Assembly (NCBI RefSeq): GCF_021044825.1
Contig: NZ_JAJNOC010000003.1
Span: 434,001-498,000, forward strand
Reading direction: 5' to 3'
DNA from: Massilia phyllostachyos
Lineage (GTDB): Bacteria > Pseudomonadota > Gammaproteobacteria > Burkholderiales > Burkholderiaceae_D
DNA length: 64,000 nt
The notes beneath the pieces were generated by a model. That model saw nothing but the letters and a program-made list of their open reading frames with translations. It was not told where the DNA came from and ran no database searches. Positions 27,573 to 36,465 of this stretch are shown here, in pieces (positions within the stretch are counted from its first letter, which is position 1; the number at the start of each line of letters is the position of its first letter). Position numbers and translations under genes: made by a program.

Positions 27573-28037
27573 TTACTTGCCGTCTGCCCCGTCGGTAATG
27601 CTGGCGATCGCCGCCGGCAGGCCGGACAGCACGCGCAGGCAGGCCTCGACGTCGCCCGGCTCGAATCCGCCGAACAGCTTGCGGCGGAACGGACGCAGCG
27701 CCTGGTCCATCTGCTCGGCCGCCTGGCGGCCCTCGTCGGTCAGGCGCAGGATCCTGGCGCGGCGGTCGGCCGGATCCTCGTGGCGCTCGACCAGCTTCGA
27801 GGCGATCAGGCAATCGACCACCCGCACCAGCGACGACGCTTCCAGGCCGAGGGCCATGGCCAGCACGCCGGGACGCACGCCGTCCTCGCCGAAGCGGCTG
27901 ATCACCAGCACCGGCAGCCCGGTGGCCTGCGACAGGCCGTAGTCGGCCGCGATCTTGTCGGCGGCGGCGCGGTAGGCGCGCGAAGCATAGCTCAGGGCGG
28001 CAGTGAGGCTGCCGAGGGTCTGGTCGGAAATGCTCAT
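27573..28037 (-). CDS. MarR family transcriptional regulator, head of efflux operon
   Basis: A 154-aa winged-helix regulator. LPVLVISRFGEDGVRPGVLAMALGLEASSLVRVVDCLIASKLVERHEDPADRRARILRLTDEG spans the MarR helix-turn-helix and wing (about 45-110), with the DxRxxR wing motif intact. It is the first gene of a five-gene minus-strand operon. The next start codon is two bases past its stop. MarR proteins usually repress their own operon until a phenolic ligand binds. That fits an AaeB-type pump, and repeated sites upstream (28061-28083) are candidate operators. Confidence 0.93.
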   Translation of the reverse strand: MSISDQTLGSLTAALSYASRAYRAAADKIAADYGLSQATGLPVLVISRFGEDGVRPGVLAMALGLEASSLVRVVDCLIASKLVERHEDPADRRARILRLTDEGRQAAEQMDQALRPFRRKLFGGFEPGDVEACLRVLSGLPAAIASITDGADGK

Positions 28038-28060
28038 TTAGTTGGTATCAACATTGTTCT

Positions 28061-28083
28061 CATGCGAAAGCTTAGCATGCGAA
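28061..28083 (-). promoter_or_regulatory. candidate MarR operator over the efflux operon promoter
   Basis: CATGCGAA occurs twice on the plus strand, 15 bases apart (28061-28068 and 28076-28083). On the gene strand a TTGAAA -35 and a weak TAAGCT -10 with a 17-base spacer overlap these repeats. Longer arms TTAGTTG and CAACTAA flank the whole region (28039 and 28095 area). A repressor here would block the promoter. This is inferred from sequence and position only. Confidence 0.4.
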
Positions 28084-28122
28084 GTAGTTTCTTTCAACTA
28101 AGGGTCCGTTTTTGCCGATGCG

Positions 28123-28268
<146 letters not shown>

Positions 28269-28272
<4 letters not shown>

Positions 28273-29249
28273 GGGGCCATGTCCTGCGTCGCCACATAGC
28301 GCTGCGCCAGGCTTGCCACGAGCCGGCCGATCTGTTCGCGCAGCGCTTCCGGCGCCAGCACTTCCGCGTCGGCGCCGAAACGCAGCAGCTCGTGGCCGGC
28401 GTGGCATGCCGGTCCGACCGGAAAGGTGGCGGTGCGCCAGCCATCCTCGGCGGCGTCGCCGATCGTGGCGTTGGCGATGGCATACGGCGGCAGGAAGGCT
28501 TCCATCATCTTGATGCCCCAGGGCGACAGCCGCACGGTGGCCCGCTCCGGATGCTGCTCCTGTTCGAAGCGGCGCGCATTCTCGTTCCAGTAGGCCGGCA
28601 GGTCGAAGTCGGAGCAGCTGGCGATGCCGCTCTCGAGGACGCGCAGATCGAGGATGCGCGACACGCGGTAGGTGCGCACGCTGGCGTCGATCCTGGCCAC
28701 CAGATACCAGGCGCCGCCCTTGAGCACGAGGCCGAGCGGATCGAGCACGCGCTCCTTCTCGCCCTTCCAGCTGCGGTAGCGGACGCCTATCTGTCGTTCG
28801 CCCCAGACCGCCTGCGCCAGTTCGGGCAGGCAGGCCGGACGTTCGCCCGCTTCGAACCAGCCGGGCACGTCCAGGTGGAAGCGCGGACGCATGCGGCCGG
28901 CACCTTCGCGCACGTCGGCGGGCAGGGCGGCGAGCAGCTTGTCTCGCGCGCTGGCGCAGGTGGCGTCCAGGCCGAGTTCGGCCGCCTGGCCCGACAGGCC
29001 GCTCAGGAACAGCACTTCCGCCTCCAGCGCCGACATGCCGTTCAGGCGCGTGCGGTAGCCGTCCAGCAGGCGGTAGCCGCCCTGGTTGCCGCGTTCGCTG
29101 TAGATCGGGATGCCGGCGGCGCTCAGGGCGTCGACGTCGCGGTAGATGGTGCGCAGCGATACCCCGTACTCGTCGGCCAGCGCACGCGCGCTCGCGCGGC
29201 CCCGGGCCTGCAGGGTGGTGAGGATGAAGAGGAGTCGGCTGGCGCGCAT
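28269..29249 (-). CDS. YafY-type HTH/WYL domain transcriptional regulator
   Basis: A 326-aa regulator. The N-terminal HTH_11 domain (about 1-60) contains [47 protein letters not shown] domain (about 140-215) carries [30 protein letters not shown], and a C-terminal WCX-like part follows. WYL domains bind nucleotides or single-stranded DNA and often control stress genes. The glutathione transferase gene starts 114 bases away on the other strand. YafY/GST pairs are common and suggest that it controls that gene. Its stop overlaps the DUF2256 start. Confidence 0.93.
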
Positions 29250-29362
29250 CGGGCTAGTGTAACGCAGGTATACCTGACACAGGATGTCAGCTTGCCGGGC
29301 CTACCATGCCTGCAGTCGACCGCGGATCGGCCTCACCGACAACCAACCATCCAGGGCATACC

Positions 29363-30004
29363 ATGAACGCACAGCACAGCATCACCTTCTTCCACTCGCC
29401 GCACACCCGCTCCTCCAGCACCTATACCCTGCTCGAAGAACTCGGCGCGCCTTTCGACCTGCGGGTCCTGAACATGAAGGCCGGCGAACAGCGCCAGCCG
29501 GCCTACCTGGCGATCAACCCCCTGGGCAAGGTGCCGGCCATCCTCGACGGCGACACCGTCGTCACCGAGCAGGTGGCGATCTTCATCCACCTGGCCGACC
29601 GCTTTCCCGAGGTGGGCCTGGCGCCGTCGCTCGACGATCCGCGCCGCGGCGCCTACCTGCGCTGGCTGGTCTACTACGCCGCCTGCTTCGAGCCGGCGCT
29701 GATGGACCGCAGCATGGAGCGCGCACCGGCTCCGCACATGAGCTCGCCCTACGGCGACTTCGACGCCATGCTCGGCGTGATCGACGCCCAGCTGCAGCGC
29801 GCGCCCTGGCTGTTGGGCGACACCATGTCGGCCGCCGACGTCCTGTGGGGTTCGGCCCTGGGCTGGGGCATCGCCTACGCCGGCGTACCGCGCCTGCCGG
29901 CGCTGGTCGAGTATGCCGAGCGTTGCGCGGCGCGCCCGGCGTCGCTCAAGGTGGCGCAGCGCGACCTAGCGCTGATGGCGGAGCACGAAGCGGCGGCCGC
30001 CTAG
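29363..30004 (+). CDS. glutathione S-transferase family protein
   Basis: A 213-aa cytosolic enzyme. The thioredoxin-like N-domain (about 5-80) has SPHTRSSSTYTLLEEL in the active-site position and INPLGKVPAILDGDTVVTEQVAIFIHLAD, which holds the cis-Pro and the glutathione-binding ES-like turn. The C-terminal helical domain (about 88-205) keeps the N-capping motif APWLLGDTMSAADVL. A Ser in SSST is the likely catalytic residue. The start at 29363 is the first Met giving a normal GST N-terminus; upstream residues are not conserved-looking. It is divergent from the WYL regulator, which probably controls it. Confidence 0.92.
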   Translation: MNAQHSITFFHSPHTRSSSTYTLLEELGAPFDLRVLNMKAGEQRQPAYLAINPLGKVPAILDGDTVVTEQVAIFIHLADRFPEVGLAPSLDDPRRGAYLRWLVYYAACFEPALMDRSMERAPAPHMSSPYGDFDAMLGVIDAQLQRAPWLLGDTMSAADVLWGSALGWGIAYAGVPRLPALVEYAERCAARPASLKVAQRDLALMAEHEAAAA

Positions 30005-30008
30005 GACA

Positions 30009-30728
30009 TCAGGGAGCGTACTCTTCCTCGATGTTTGCGTAGTCTCCGCTCGGATCGTCGAAGCGCTCCCCGTTCCAGACGAAGACGATGGTGCGCTCGG
30101 CTGCGTCGCCCGCCTTGACGTGGTAGGCGAAGGCGGGCGCGCCGTCGCGCGTGGCCGGTTCGACCCGCGCCGCCAGCTTCTGCGGCGGCGGACCGTTGCC
30201 TTCTTCGCGGTCGCGCTCGGTGATCACGCTGAAGATCTCCTGCAGCTCTTCGCCCGCGATGCGGTAGACCGTGTACCGGCCCAGCAGCCCTTCGCCGCGC
30301 ATCAGCCACTGGCTGCCGGCAACGACGATCTGCTCGCGCGCTTCATCGGGAAGCAGGCGGGCCAGCGCGAAGGTGTCGGCCTGGTCGAAGATGATGTTCG
30401 ACAGGTCGCCCGGTTCCGACCCCGGCGCGCGGAAGAACCGGACCGGCTTGCCGTCGTCCATGGTGATCTCCAGGTCACGATAGCGGTCATTGCCGTTGAC
30501 GGTGACGCGCAGCGTGAAATCCGCGCCCTTGAGCGACTGGGTGACTTCGCCTGCCGACGGGGCGCGGGCAGGGTCCGCATCGTGCTGCGTCTCCTCGGGC
30601 GCCGCGGCGACCGCCTGGACCGGCGCCGCGCTGCGCCCCGGAGGAGGCGCAGCCTGGCGCTGCTGAAACGCTACCACGGCGGCGATGAGCCCGATGGCCA
30701 CGGCGGCGCCGACCAATTTCTTGCGCAT
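30009..30728 (-). CDS. single-pass membrane-anchored hypothetical protein
   Basis: A 239-aa protein. The start at 30728 is preferred because it has AGGA upstream and leads directly into MRKKLVGAAVAIGLIAAVVAF, a signal anchor. A Pro/Ala-rich linker follows (about 22-60), then a periplasmic mixed alpha/beta domain (about 65-239) with DLEITMDDGKPVRFFRAPG and FDQADTFALARLLPDEAREQ. I do not recognise the family. It is convergent with the GST gene with a four-base gap and stands alone otherwise. Confidence 0.75.
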   Translation of the reverse strand: MRKKLVGAAVAIGLIAAVVAFQQRQAAPPPGRSAAPVQAVAAAPEETQHDADPARAPSAGEVTQSLKGADFTLRVTVNGNDRYRDLEITMDDGKPVRFFRAPGSEPGDLSNIIFDQADTFALARLLPDEAREQIVVAGSQWLMRGEGLLGRYTVYRIAGEELQEIFSVITERDREEGNGPPPQKLAARVEPATRDGAPAFAYHVKAGDAAERTIVFVWNGERFDDPSGDYANIEEEYAP

Positions 30729-30879
30729 GACATTCCTGTTCGTAGAAAAGCGACTCGGCAATGGTACGTCATCGGCGAGTCATATTCCGCGCTTACATTG
30801 CCCCCATATCCTTGCAGGGGACTGGCATGAACGAGCGTGAAGCAGTGAGCACGATGGCGTGCGCCGGAAGGATGGCGCC

Positions 30880-32055
30880 ATGAAGGAAGGCGAACTCCAG
30901 CGCGGCATGGCCGGGAAGACCATCCTCGTGCTCAGCGTGCCGGCCGGCGCCGGCCATACCCGCGTGGCCGACGCCATCCGCAGCTGCGCCGCCGAGGAAT
31001 ACGGCGGCGCGCGGGTGATCCACCTCGATGCGATGGCCTTCGCCACGCCGCGCCTGCGCACGGTCTATACGAGCCTCTACCTGGGTCTGATCCGGCGCGC
31101 CCCCGGCCTGTGGCGCCACGTCTACCGCTACACCAACGAGGCGGAGCCAGGCGGCTGGTTCAACCGGCTGCGGCGCTGGATCGAGGCGCGCGACTGCCGC
31201 AAGCTGGTGGCGCAAATCGCCGCGCTGGCCCCGAGCGCCGTGATCTGCACCCATTTCCAGCCGGCCGAACTGCTGTCGCGGCAGATCGCGGCCGGCCAGC
31301 TCGACTGCCCGGTCTGGGTCCAGGTCACCGACTTCGACCTGCACCGCATGTGGCTGCATCCGCACATTGCCGGCTACTTCGCCGGCAACGAGGAAGTCGC
31401 CTTCCTGCTGCGCGAGCAGGGCATCGCGGCAGGCGCGGTCCACGTCGCCGGGATCCCGACCATGCCGGCCTTTTCGCGCCGCCACGACCGCGCCGAATGC
31501 GCCCGCGAACTCGGTCTCGACCCGGGCCGCAGCACCTTGCTCCTGATGGGCGGCGGCGCCGGCCTGGGCGGCTTGTCGCGCATCGCGCGGGAGCTGCTGG
31601 CGATTCCCGGCGACTTCCAGCTGATCGTCCTGGCCGGCAAGAACCAGGCGGAACTGGCCGTGCTGCAAACCCTGGCCGCCCGGTTCCCGGGCCGGCTGGC
31701 GCCCCAGGGCTATACGGACCGGGTCGAGCGCCTGATGGCCTGCGCCGACCTTGTGATCACCAAGCCCGGCGGCGCGACCACGGCCGAATGCCTGGCGATG
31801 GGACTGCCGATGATCGTCAACGCGCCGATTCCCGGGCAGGAAGAGCACAACGCCAACTTCCTGCTCGAGCAGGGCGCGGCGCTGAAGGCGTCCGACCTGC
31901 CGACCCTGGCTTACCGCGTGCGCCAGCTGCTGGCGCATCCGGTCCAGCTGGAGGAGATGGCTACCCGGGCCCGCATGCTGGGGCGTCCGCATGCCGCAAG
32001 GCAGGTGCTCGAAACCGTGCTGTACCGCTGCGAACACGCGGCCGAAAGGATCTGA
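30880..32055 (+). CDS. MGDG-synthase/GT28-type glycosyltransferase
   Basis: A 391-aa glycosyltransferase. The N-domain holds TILVLSVPAGAGHTRVADAI and the ICTHFQPAEL strand of the MGDG-synthase group (about 15-165). The C-domain holds LLLMGGGAGLGG and the nucleotide-sugar-binding VITKPGGATTAECLAMGLPMIVNAPIPGQEEHN (about 210-350). A sugar-lipid acceptor such as diacylglycerol is typical of the family, so a glycolipid product is plausible but unproved. The ATG at 30880 has GGAAGGA upstream; a GTG at 30859 is a possible alternative. Its stop overlaps the start of the next membrane-protein gene. Confidence 0.87.
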   Translation: MKEGELQRGMAGKTILVLSVPAGAGHTRVADAIRSCAAEEYGGARVIHLDAMAFATPRLRTVYTSLYLGLIRRAPGLWRHVYRYTNEAEPGGWFNRLRRWIEARDCRKLVAQIAALAPSAVICTHFQPAELLSRQIAAGQLDCPVWVQVTDFDLHRMWLHPHIAGYFAGNEEVAFLLREQGIAAGAVHVAGIPTMPAFSRRHDRAECARELGLDPGRSTLLLMGGGAGLGGLSRIARELLAIPGDFQLIVLAGKNQAELAVLQTLAARFPGRLAPQGYTDRVERLMACADLVITKPGGATTAECLAMGLPMIVNAPIPGQEEHNANFLLEQGAALKASDLPTLAYRVRQLLAHPVQLEEMATRARMLGRPHAARQVLETVLYRCEHAAERI

Positions 32056-32522
32056 TGCTGGTGTTGTCGGAGATGGGCCGCCTGGCGGCATTGGTGGCTT
32101 CGGTACTGGCGCTGGCGTATCTGTTCGCGCGGGTGGAAGTGGAAATCGAGGGCGAGGCCGGCTGGGCGGCGAACCTGCCGACCTGGCGCATCGAACAGCA
32201 TCCGCTGCTCGATCTCTTCATGGGCGGCCGGGCGCTGACCGGCTACCACCTGTGGATGTTCGCCTTCATCGGCCTGGTGTTCCACTTCCCGCTGTTCCTG
32301 ATCGGCCGCTGGACCCTGCAGCTGGAAGCGTCGATCATGGCGTCGATCATGCTGTTCTGGATCGTCGAGGATTATCTCTGGTTCGTCGTCAACCCGGCCT
32401 TCGGCTGGCGCCGCTTCAAGCAGGCGCTGGTGCCCTGGCACAAGCACTGGGCCTTCGGCGCGCCGGTCGACTACTGGGTCTTCGGCGCCATCAGCATGCT
32501 GCTGTTCTGGTACGGGGCCTGA
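32055..32522 (+). CDS. four-helix membrane protein of unknown function
   Basis: A 155-aa protein with hydrophobic segments at about 8-27, 63-86, 91-112 and 141-155, and an aromatic-rich loop (VPWHKHWAFGAPVDYWVFG). The start overlaps the stop of the glycosyltransferase by one base (TGATG), so the two are co-translated and may act in one glycolipid step. No family is recognised. The last 52 bases overlap the convergent HAD gene. Confidence 0.8.
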   Translation: MLVLSEMGRLAALVASVLALAYLFARVEVEIEGEAGWAANLPTWRIEQHPLLDLFMGGRALTGYHLWMFAFIGLVFHFPLFLIGRWTLQLEASIMASIMLFWIVEDYLWFVVNPAFGWRRFKQALVPWHKHWAFGAPVDYWVFGAISMLLFWYGA

Positions 32523-33211
32523 GCCAGCACGCCCAGGTCGAGGGCATGGCGGATGCGGCGGCCCAGTTCCGCCGGGGTACGTGAAATCAATTCCTGCGGG
32601 ATCTCGTACTTGCTGGTGAGCCGGTCATGGTCTTCGAAGCCGTAGGAGACCATGAAGGGATGCATGCCGGTGTTGACCGCCGCGGTGAAATCCTTGTGCT
32701 CGTCGCCGCAGATGTAGGCGCGCGCCGGGTTGACGCCGAAGCGCTCGCGCATGGCGCGAAACGCGGCGGTCTTCTTTTCCTTGAGCGGGATGTGGACCAG
32801 GAAGTCCAGTTCGCCGATGTCGATGTCGTGGCGGCGGAACAGCCGGCGCAGGGTTTCCAGCGGCTCGATGGTGACGTTGCGCGTCACGATGCCGACCGTG
32901 ATGTCGGGCGCGGCGATCAGTTCGCGGATCAGGTCGGCGATGCCCTCGTACAGGCTGGCCTCTTCGCGGTAGATGCCGGTGAGGGTGTCGACCAGCCGGG
33001 CGCGGCTGTTCTTGCGCAGGTTCTTGCGGATGATCGAGGGGAATTCCTTCAGGCCGCCCACATATTTCAACAGGTGGTGCCGTTTCTGGAAGTCGGTTTC
33101 CTCGCCGAGCGCCAGGCCGTGGCGGGCGAAGGCCGCTTCGATGGCGGAGAACGCGTCGATGGTGGTGCCGTCCGCGTCGAGGATCAAGAGCCGTTTGTCG
33201 CTTGTGTACAT
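32471..33211 (-). CDS. HAD family hydrolase (phosphoglycolate-phosphatase-like)
   Basis: A 246-aa HAD protein. Motif I is LLILDADGTTID (nucleophile D12, acid D14), motif II is the strand GIVTRN, motif III is the Lys in PLKEKKTAAF, and motif IV is YICGDEHKDFTAAVNTGM. A helical cap (about 20-95) marks it as subfamily I. Many such enzymes hydrolyse phosphoglycolate or sugar phosphates; the substrate here is unknown. It overlaps the membrane-protein gene tail to tail. Confidence 0.9.
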   Translation of the reverse strand: MYTSDKRLLILDADGTTIDAFSAIEAAFARHGLALGEETDFQKRHHLLKYVGGLKEFPSIIRKNLRKNSRARLVDTLTGIYREEASLYEGIADLIRELIAAPDITVGIVTRNVTIEPLETLRRLFRRHDIDIGELDFLVHIPLKEKKTAAFRAMRERFGVNPARAYICGDEHKDFTAAVNTGMHPFMVSYGFEDHDRLTSKYEIPQELISRTPAELGRRIRHALDLGVLAQAPYQNSSMLMAPKTQ

Positions 33212-33712
33212 TGGAAATCCGTTCCTCCAAACTTACGCAAAGCTGCCCAATGGTGCTTAAGGCTTGCCATACAGTTGGATTCCTGCTTCGCAGGGGCTGG
33301 TTTCACCTTGCGCCCAGGCACAAGGCCAGCGCCTTCCCCTCCACAGGCAGTCACGGTGGAACTCACCGCGATGCTTCTCAAGTCGCTTCTCGTATGGGCT
33401 GTCACTTTTCCCCTTACGTAAAACGAATTGAAGCTGCTTTTGTATGACAGCTAAGATATGAACAAGTTTCGCGCGAACTGTAAAAACCCTTCTGGACGCC
33501 GTTGGCCGGTCCGGCAGGGACAACGCGCCGGAGCTCGTTTTTATCGATCATCCGGCGCTGTCATGACGGGCGTATGACAGAAGGGAAGGTGTGGACGGTG
33601 CGCGACAGCGGAAGATTGTCAATGGGCGCTGACGGCTGGGTGGGCGGTTCTCCGCCCACGCGTCCAGGCAGCCGATGAGCAGCCGTTTCGTCAGTTCCAG
33701 ATTGACGCAAGC
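33212..33712. other. 501-base gap without a convincing gene
   Basis: This stretch is clearly lower in GC than its neighbours. Open frames on both strands (for example 33202-33447 plus and 33257-33523 minus) lack ribosome sites and coding character. It holds a small hairpin (CCTGC-TTC-GCAGG near 33282) and, at its right end, a copy of the palindromic repeat. It may be the remains of a lost gene or element. Confidence 0.4.
33638..33664 (+). repeat. palindromic repeat core, copy 1
   Basis: The core is GTGGGCGG, a TTCT loop, then CCGCCCAC, followed by GCGT. It is the same 8-base-arm palindrome as in the copies at 47582 and 53511 (one loop base differs), but the rest of the 61-base unit is not recognisable here. 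It lies just past the 3' end of the DMT transporter gene. Confidence 0.7.
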
Positions 33713-34555
33713 TCAGGCTTTTTGGGGCTTCAGGATCACCAGCGCGATGCCGCCAATGATGGCGCCGGAGGCGGCGAGCAGGCGCAGGTCCAGGGGTTCG
33801 CCGAGGAAGGCGACAGCGCCCAGCGCCGCCAGCACGGGCACGCTCAGCTGCACGGCCGCGGCGCTGGTCGAGGCCAGGTGCGGCAGCGCGGTGTACCAGA
33901 TGGCATAGCCGAGGCCGGAGGTGAGCGCGCCGGACAGGAAGGCGTACCAGACGCCCATCGGGTCGGGGATGGCGTCGCGCCAGCACAGCACGCTCAAGGC
34001 GAGTGCGATCGGCACGGCGTGCAGGAAATTGCCGGAGGTGACCTTCAGCGGGTCGCCCGCGCCCTTGCCGCGCAGCGAATAAACGCCCCAGGCCATGCCC
34101 GCCCCCAGCATGAGCAGGCTGCTTTCCAATGGCGGCGCGGACAGCCCGGGCAGCAGCAGGCCGACCAGGCCGGCGCAGGCCAGCAGCAGGCCCGCCAGTT
34201 GCAGGAGACGCAGGCGCTCGCCCGAGCGCAGGCCCCAGGCGATCATCGTCGCCTGCACCGCGCCGAACAGGATCAGGGCGCCGCTTGCGGCGGGCAGGCG
34301 CAGGTAGGCGAAGGAAAAGCTGGCGGCGTAGGCGAACAGGGCCAGGGCGGACAGCCAGTTGCCCCGTCCGGCATCATCGCGACGGCGCAGCGCGACCAGC
34401 AGCCACAGCACCAGCGCGCCGGACATCAGGCGCACCGTCGTGAAGCTGGCGGCGTCGATCTGCGTACGGATGAGCGCTGCCCGGCACAGCAGCGAATTGC
34501 CGGCGAATGCGGCCAGGGCCAGGATCGTCAGTGCGGCGGTGCGTGCATATGACAT
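33713..34555 (-). CDS. DMT superfamily transporter (EamA)
   Basis: A 280-aa inner-membrane protein with ten hydrophobic segments in two EamA halves (about 7-133 and 145-276). The first half has LALAAFAGNSLLCRAAL and SFTTVRLMSGALVLWLL. The second begins LLMLGAGMAWGVYSLRGKGA and has the conserved YALPHL-type segment AIWYTALPHLASTSAAAVQLSVPVLAALGAVAFLGEPL. Substrates in this family include amino acids and metabolites and cannot be assigned here. It stands alone, divergent from the telA unit. Confidence 0.92.
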   Translation of the reverse strand: MSYARTAALTILALAAFAGNSLLCRAALIRTQIDAASFTTVRLMSGALVLWLLVALRRRDDAGRGNWLSALALFAYAASFSFAYLRLPAASGALILFGAVQATMIAWGLRSGERLRLLQLAGLLLACAGLVGLLLPGLSAPPLESSLLMLGAGMAWGVYSLRGKGAGDPLKVTSGNFLHAVPIALALSVLCWRDAIPDPMGVWYAFLSGALTSGLGYAIWYTALPHLASTSAAAVQLSVPVLAALGAVAFLGEPLDLRLLAASGAIIGGIALVILKPQKA

Positions 34556-34681
34556 CGAATGTCCTCCATGCGAAGATCATAATCGTTTCACGCGCATGGA
34601 CGAGATGCGGATTGGCTCGCGCTGCCGGATTGTCCAGTGGTAAGCTAATGCCGTTGTCACGTCAACCCTTGAAGGAATGTT

Positions 34682-35815
34682 ATGAAACCGCTGTTCTCCT
34701 CCGACGAAGAAGCGAACGCAGCACCCACGCCGCCCGTGGCGGCCCCGGCGCCGTTTCCGTCCCTGACGATTCCGGCAAGCTCTTCGGACATGCTGCCGGC
34801 GGCGCCGGTCCAGGCGAGCCCGGCGCCGATCGCGCCGGTCGTGCGGGTCGACATTTCCGGCATCGACGACAAGGCCATCGAGTCGCTCGGCGGCTCCACC
34901 GGCGCCGGCGTGGCCAAGGTCTCGGCCAAGCTGCTCGGCACCGTGCGCGCCTCCGACGCGGACGTGTTCGGCACCCAGCTGAACGAACTGATCGCCACCT
35001 CCAAGGGCCTGGACCCGGCCAAGCTGAAGTCCGGCGGCCTGCTGTCGCGCGTGACGGGCATGTTCGGCTCGGTCAAGGAAAAGATGCTGTCGCAGTACCA
35101 GATGGTCGAATCGCGGATGGACACATTGATTGGCGAAATGACGCGCCATGCAAACGTGCACCGCGCCCGCATCCAGGACTTTGACGATATGTACAAGGGC
35201 CTGGAGCAGTACTACCAGGGCCTGGACACCGACGTGAAGAAGGGCGAGGCCTGGGCCGAGAAACTGCGCCAGGCGGTGGCCCAGCAGGGCGCCGCCGGCA
35301 ACGCCTTCGAAGCCCAGCAGGCGACCGAACTCAAGCGCCGCCTGGAGCGCCTGGAAAAGCGCATCGACGACCTGCGCCGCGCCATGCTGATGGCGACCCA
35401 GATGGTGCCGCAGATCCGCTTGTCGCAGGACAATGCGCGCGCACTCACCGACACCTTCACCGACATCGTCAACGTGTCGATTCCGGCCTGGCGCAACGTG
35501 TTCTCGCTCTACCTGCTGCAGCTGGAAGCCAAGCAGAGCGCGGCGGTGGCGAACGCCGCCTACGACGCCACCGACGCCGCCTTCCGCGCCCAGGCCGACA
35601 TGCTGCTGGAGAATACCGAGACCGTGGCGCGCGCCAAGCAGCGCTCCCTGGTCAGCCTGGAAACCGCCCAGCACGTGCAGACCCAGCTGGTCACCGCCTT
35701 CGACAAGCTCGAGCAGATCTCGAACGAAGGCCAGCAGCGCCGCCGCGACGAGCTGCCGAAACTGCAGCAGCTGGAGCGCGAGCTGATCGAGCGCTTCTCG
35801 CCGGCCAAGGGCTGA
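34682..35815 (+). CDS. telA: TelA family toxic-anion-resistance protein
   Basis: A 377-aa soluble, mostly helical protein. After a Pro/Ala-rich acidic N-terminus (about 1-60) it matches TelA/KlaA: GLLSRVTGMFGSVKEKMLSQYQMVESRMDTLIGEM, then long coiled-coil helices and the conserved MATQMVPQIRLSQDNARALTDTFTDIVNVSIPAWRNVFSLYLLQLE block (about 235-285). It opens an operon with terD and an unknown gene, at 28- and 31-base gaps. TelA was named for tellurite resistance on plasmids. Chromosomal telA/terD sets are thought to serve general envelope or membrane stress. Confidence 0.9.
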   Translation: MKPLFSSDEEANAAPTPPVAAPAPFPSLTIPASSSDMLPAAPVQASPAPIAPVVRVDISGIDDKAIESLGGSTGAGVAKVSAKLLGTVRASDADVFGTQLNELIATSKGLDPAKLKSGGLLSRVTGMFGSVKEKMLSQYQMVESRMDTLIGEMTRHANVHRARIQDFDDMYKGLEQYYQGLDTDVKKGEAWAEKLRQAVAQQGAAGNAFEAQQATELKRRLERLEKRIDDLRRAMLMATQMVPQIRLSQDNARALTDTFTDIVNVSIPAWRNVFSLYLLQLEAKQSAAVANAAYDATDAAFRAQADMLLENTETVARAKQRSLVSLETAQHVQTQLVTAFDKLEQISNEGQQRRRDELPKLQQLERELIERFSPAKG

Positions 35816-35843
35816 ACCTTATTTTTTTGAAAGAAGACACCTC

Positions 35844-36434
35844 ATGTCGACGACGCTCCAAACCGGCCACCGCATCAACCTCGAGAAATCCGCTCCGGGC
35901 TTGACGCGTGTCCGCATCGGCCTCGGCTGGAAGGTCAACGCGGCTGCGGGCCACGCCTTCGACCTCGACTCCTCGGTCTTCCTGTGCAGGAAGGATGCGA
36001 GCGACAACCCGGTCATGATCAGCAACGCCCACTTCGTCTACTACAACCACACCACATCGCCGGACGGCGCAGTGGTGCACTCGGGCGACAACCGCACCGG
36101 CGACAAGGACGGCGACGACGAAGTCATCACCGTCGACCTGGGCCGGGTCGAGGCCGAGGTGATGGAGATGCCGATCGTCGTGACCATCCACGACGCCGAC
36201 GTGCGCAAGCAGACCTTCGGCAGCGTCACCGATGCGTATGTGAAGGTGTACAACGACGAGACCGGCGAAACCATCGCGGAATACGACTTGGACGAGGATT
36301 ACTCGGACAAGACCGCGCTGCAATTCGGCTCGCTGTACCGCAAGGATGGCGAATGGCGCTTCCACGCCGTCGGCGCCGGCTTCAAGCTGAACCTGGCGAC
36401 CTTCATCCGCAAGCTCGGCGGCACCGTCGACTAA
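35844..36434 (+). CDS. TerD family tellurium-resistance-like protein
   Basis: A 196-aa protein. It has GHRINLEKSAPGLTRVRIGLGW at the start, FDLDSSVFL, HSGDNRTGDKDGDDEVITVDL (the acidic calcium-binding loop of TerD) and the IHDADVRKQTFGSV strand pair. All TerD signature parts are present. TerD proteins bind calcium and work with TelA- or TerC-type partners in tellurite, colicin and phage resistance or stress responses. It is the middle gene of the telA-terD-unknown unit. Confidence 0.93.
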   Translation: MSTTLQTGHRINLEKSAPGLTRVRIGLGWKVNAAAGHAFDLDSSVFLCRKDASDNPVMISNAHFVYYNHTTSPDGAVVHSGDNRTGDKDGDDEVITVDLGRVEAEVMEMPIVVTIHDADVRKQTFGSVTDAYVKVYNDETGETIAEYDLDEDYSDKTALQFGSLYRKDGEWRFHAVGAGFKLNLATFIRKLGGTVD

Positions 36435-36465
36435 GGGCCGGGCGTTTGTTTCGGGCGAGCCTTCC

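Noticed and set aside
33202-33447. 81-codon open frame in the 33.2-33.7 kb gap
   Set aside because: No ribosome site, start inside the HAD gene on the other strand, no recognisable family and no coding pattern.
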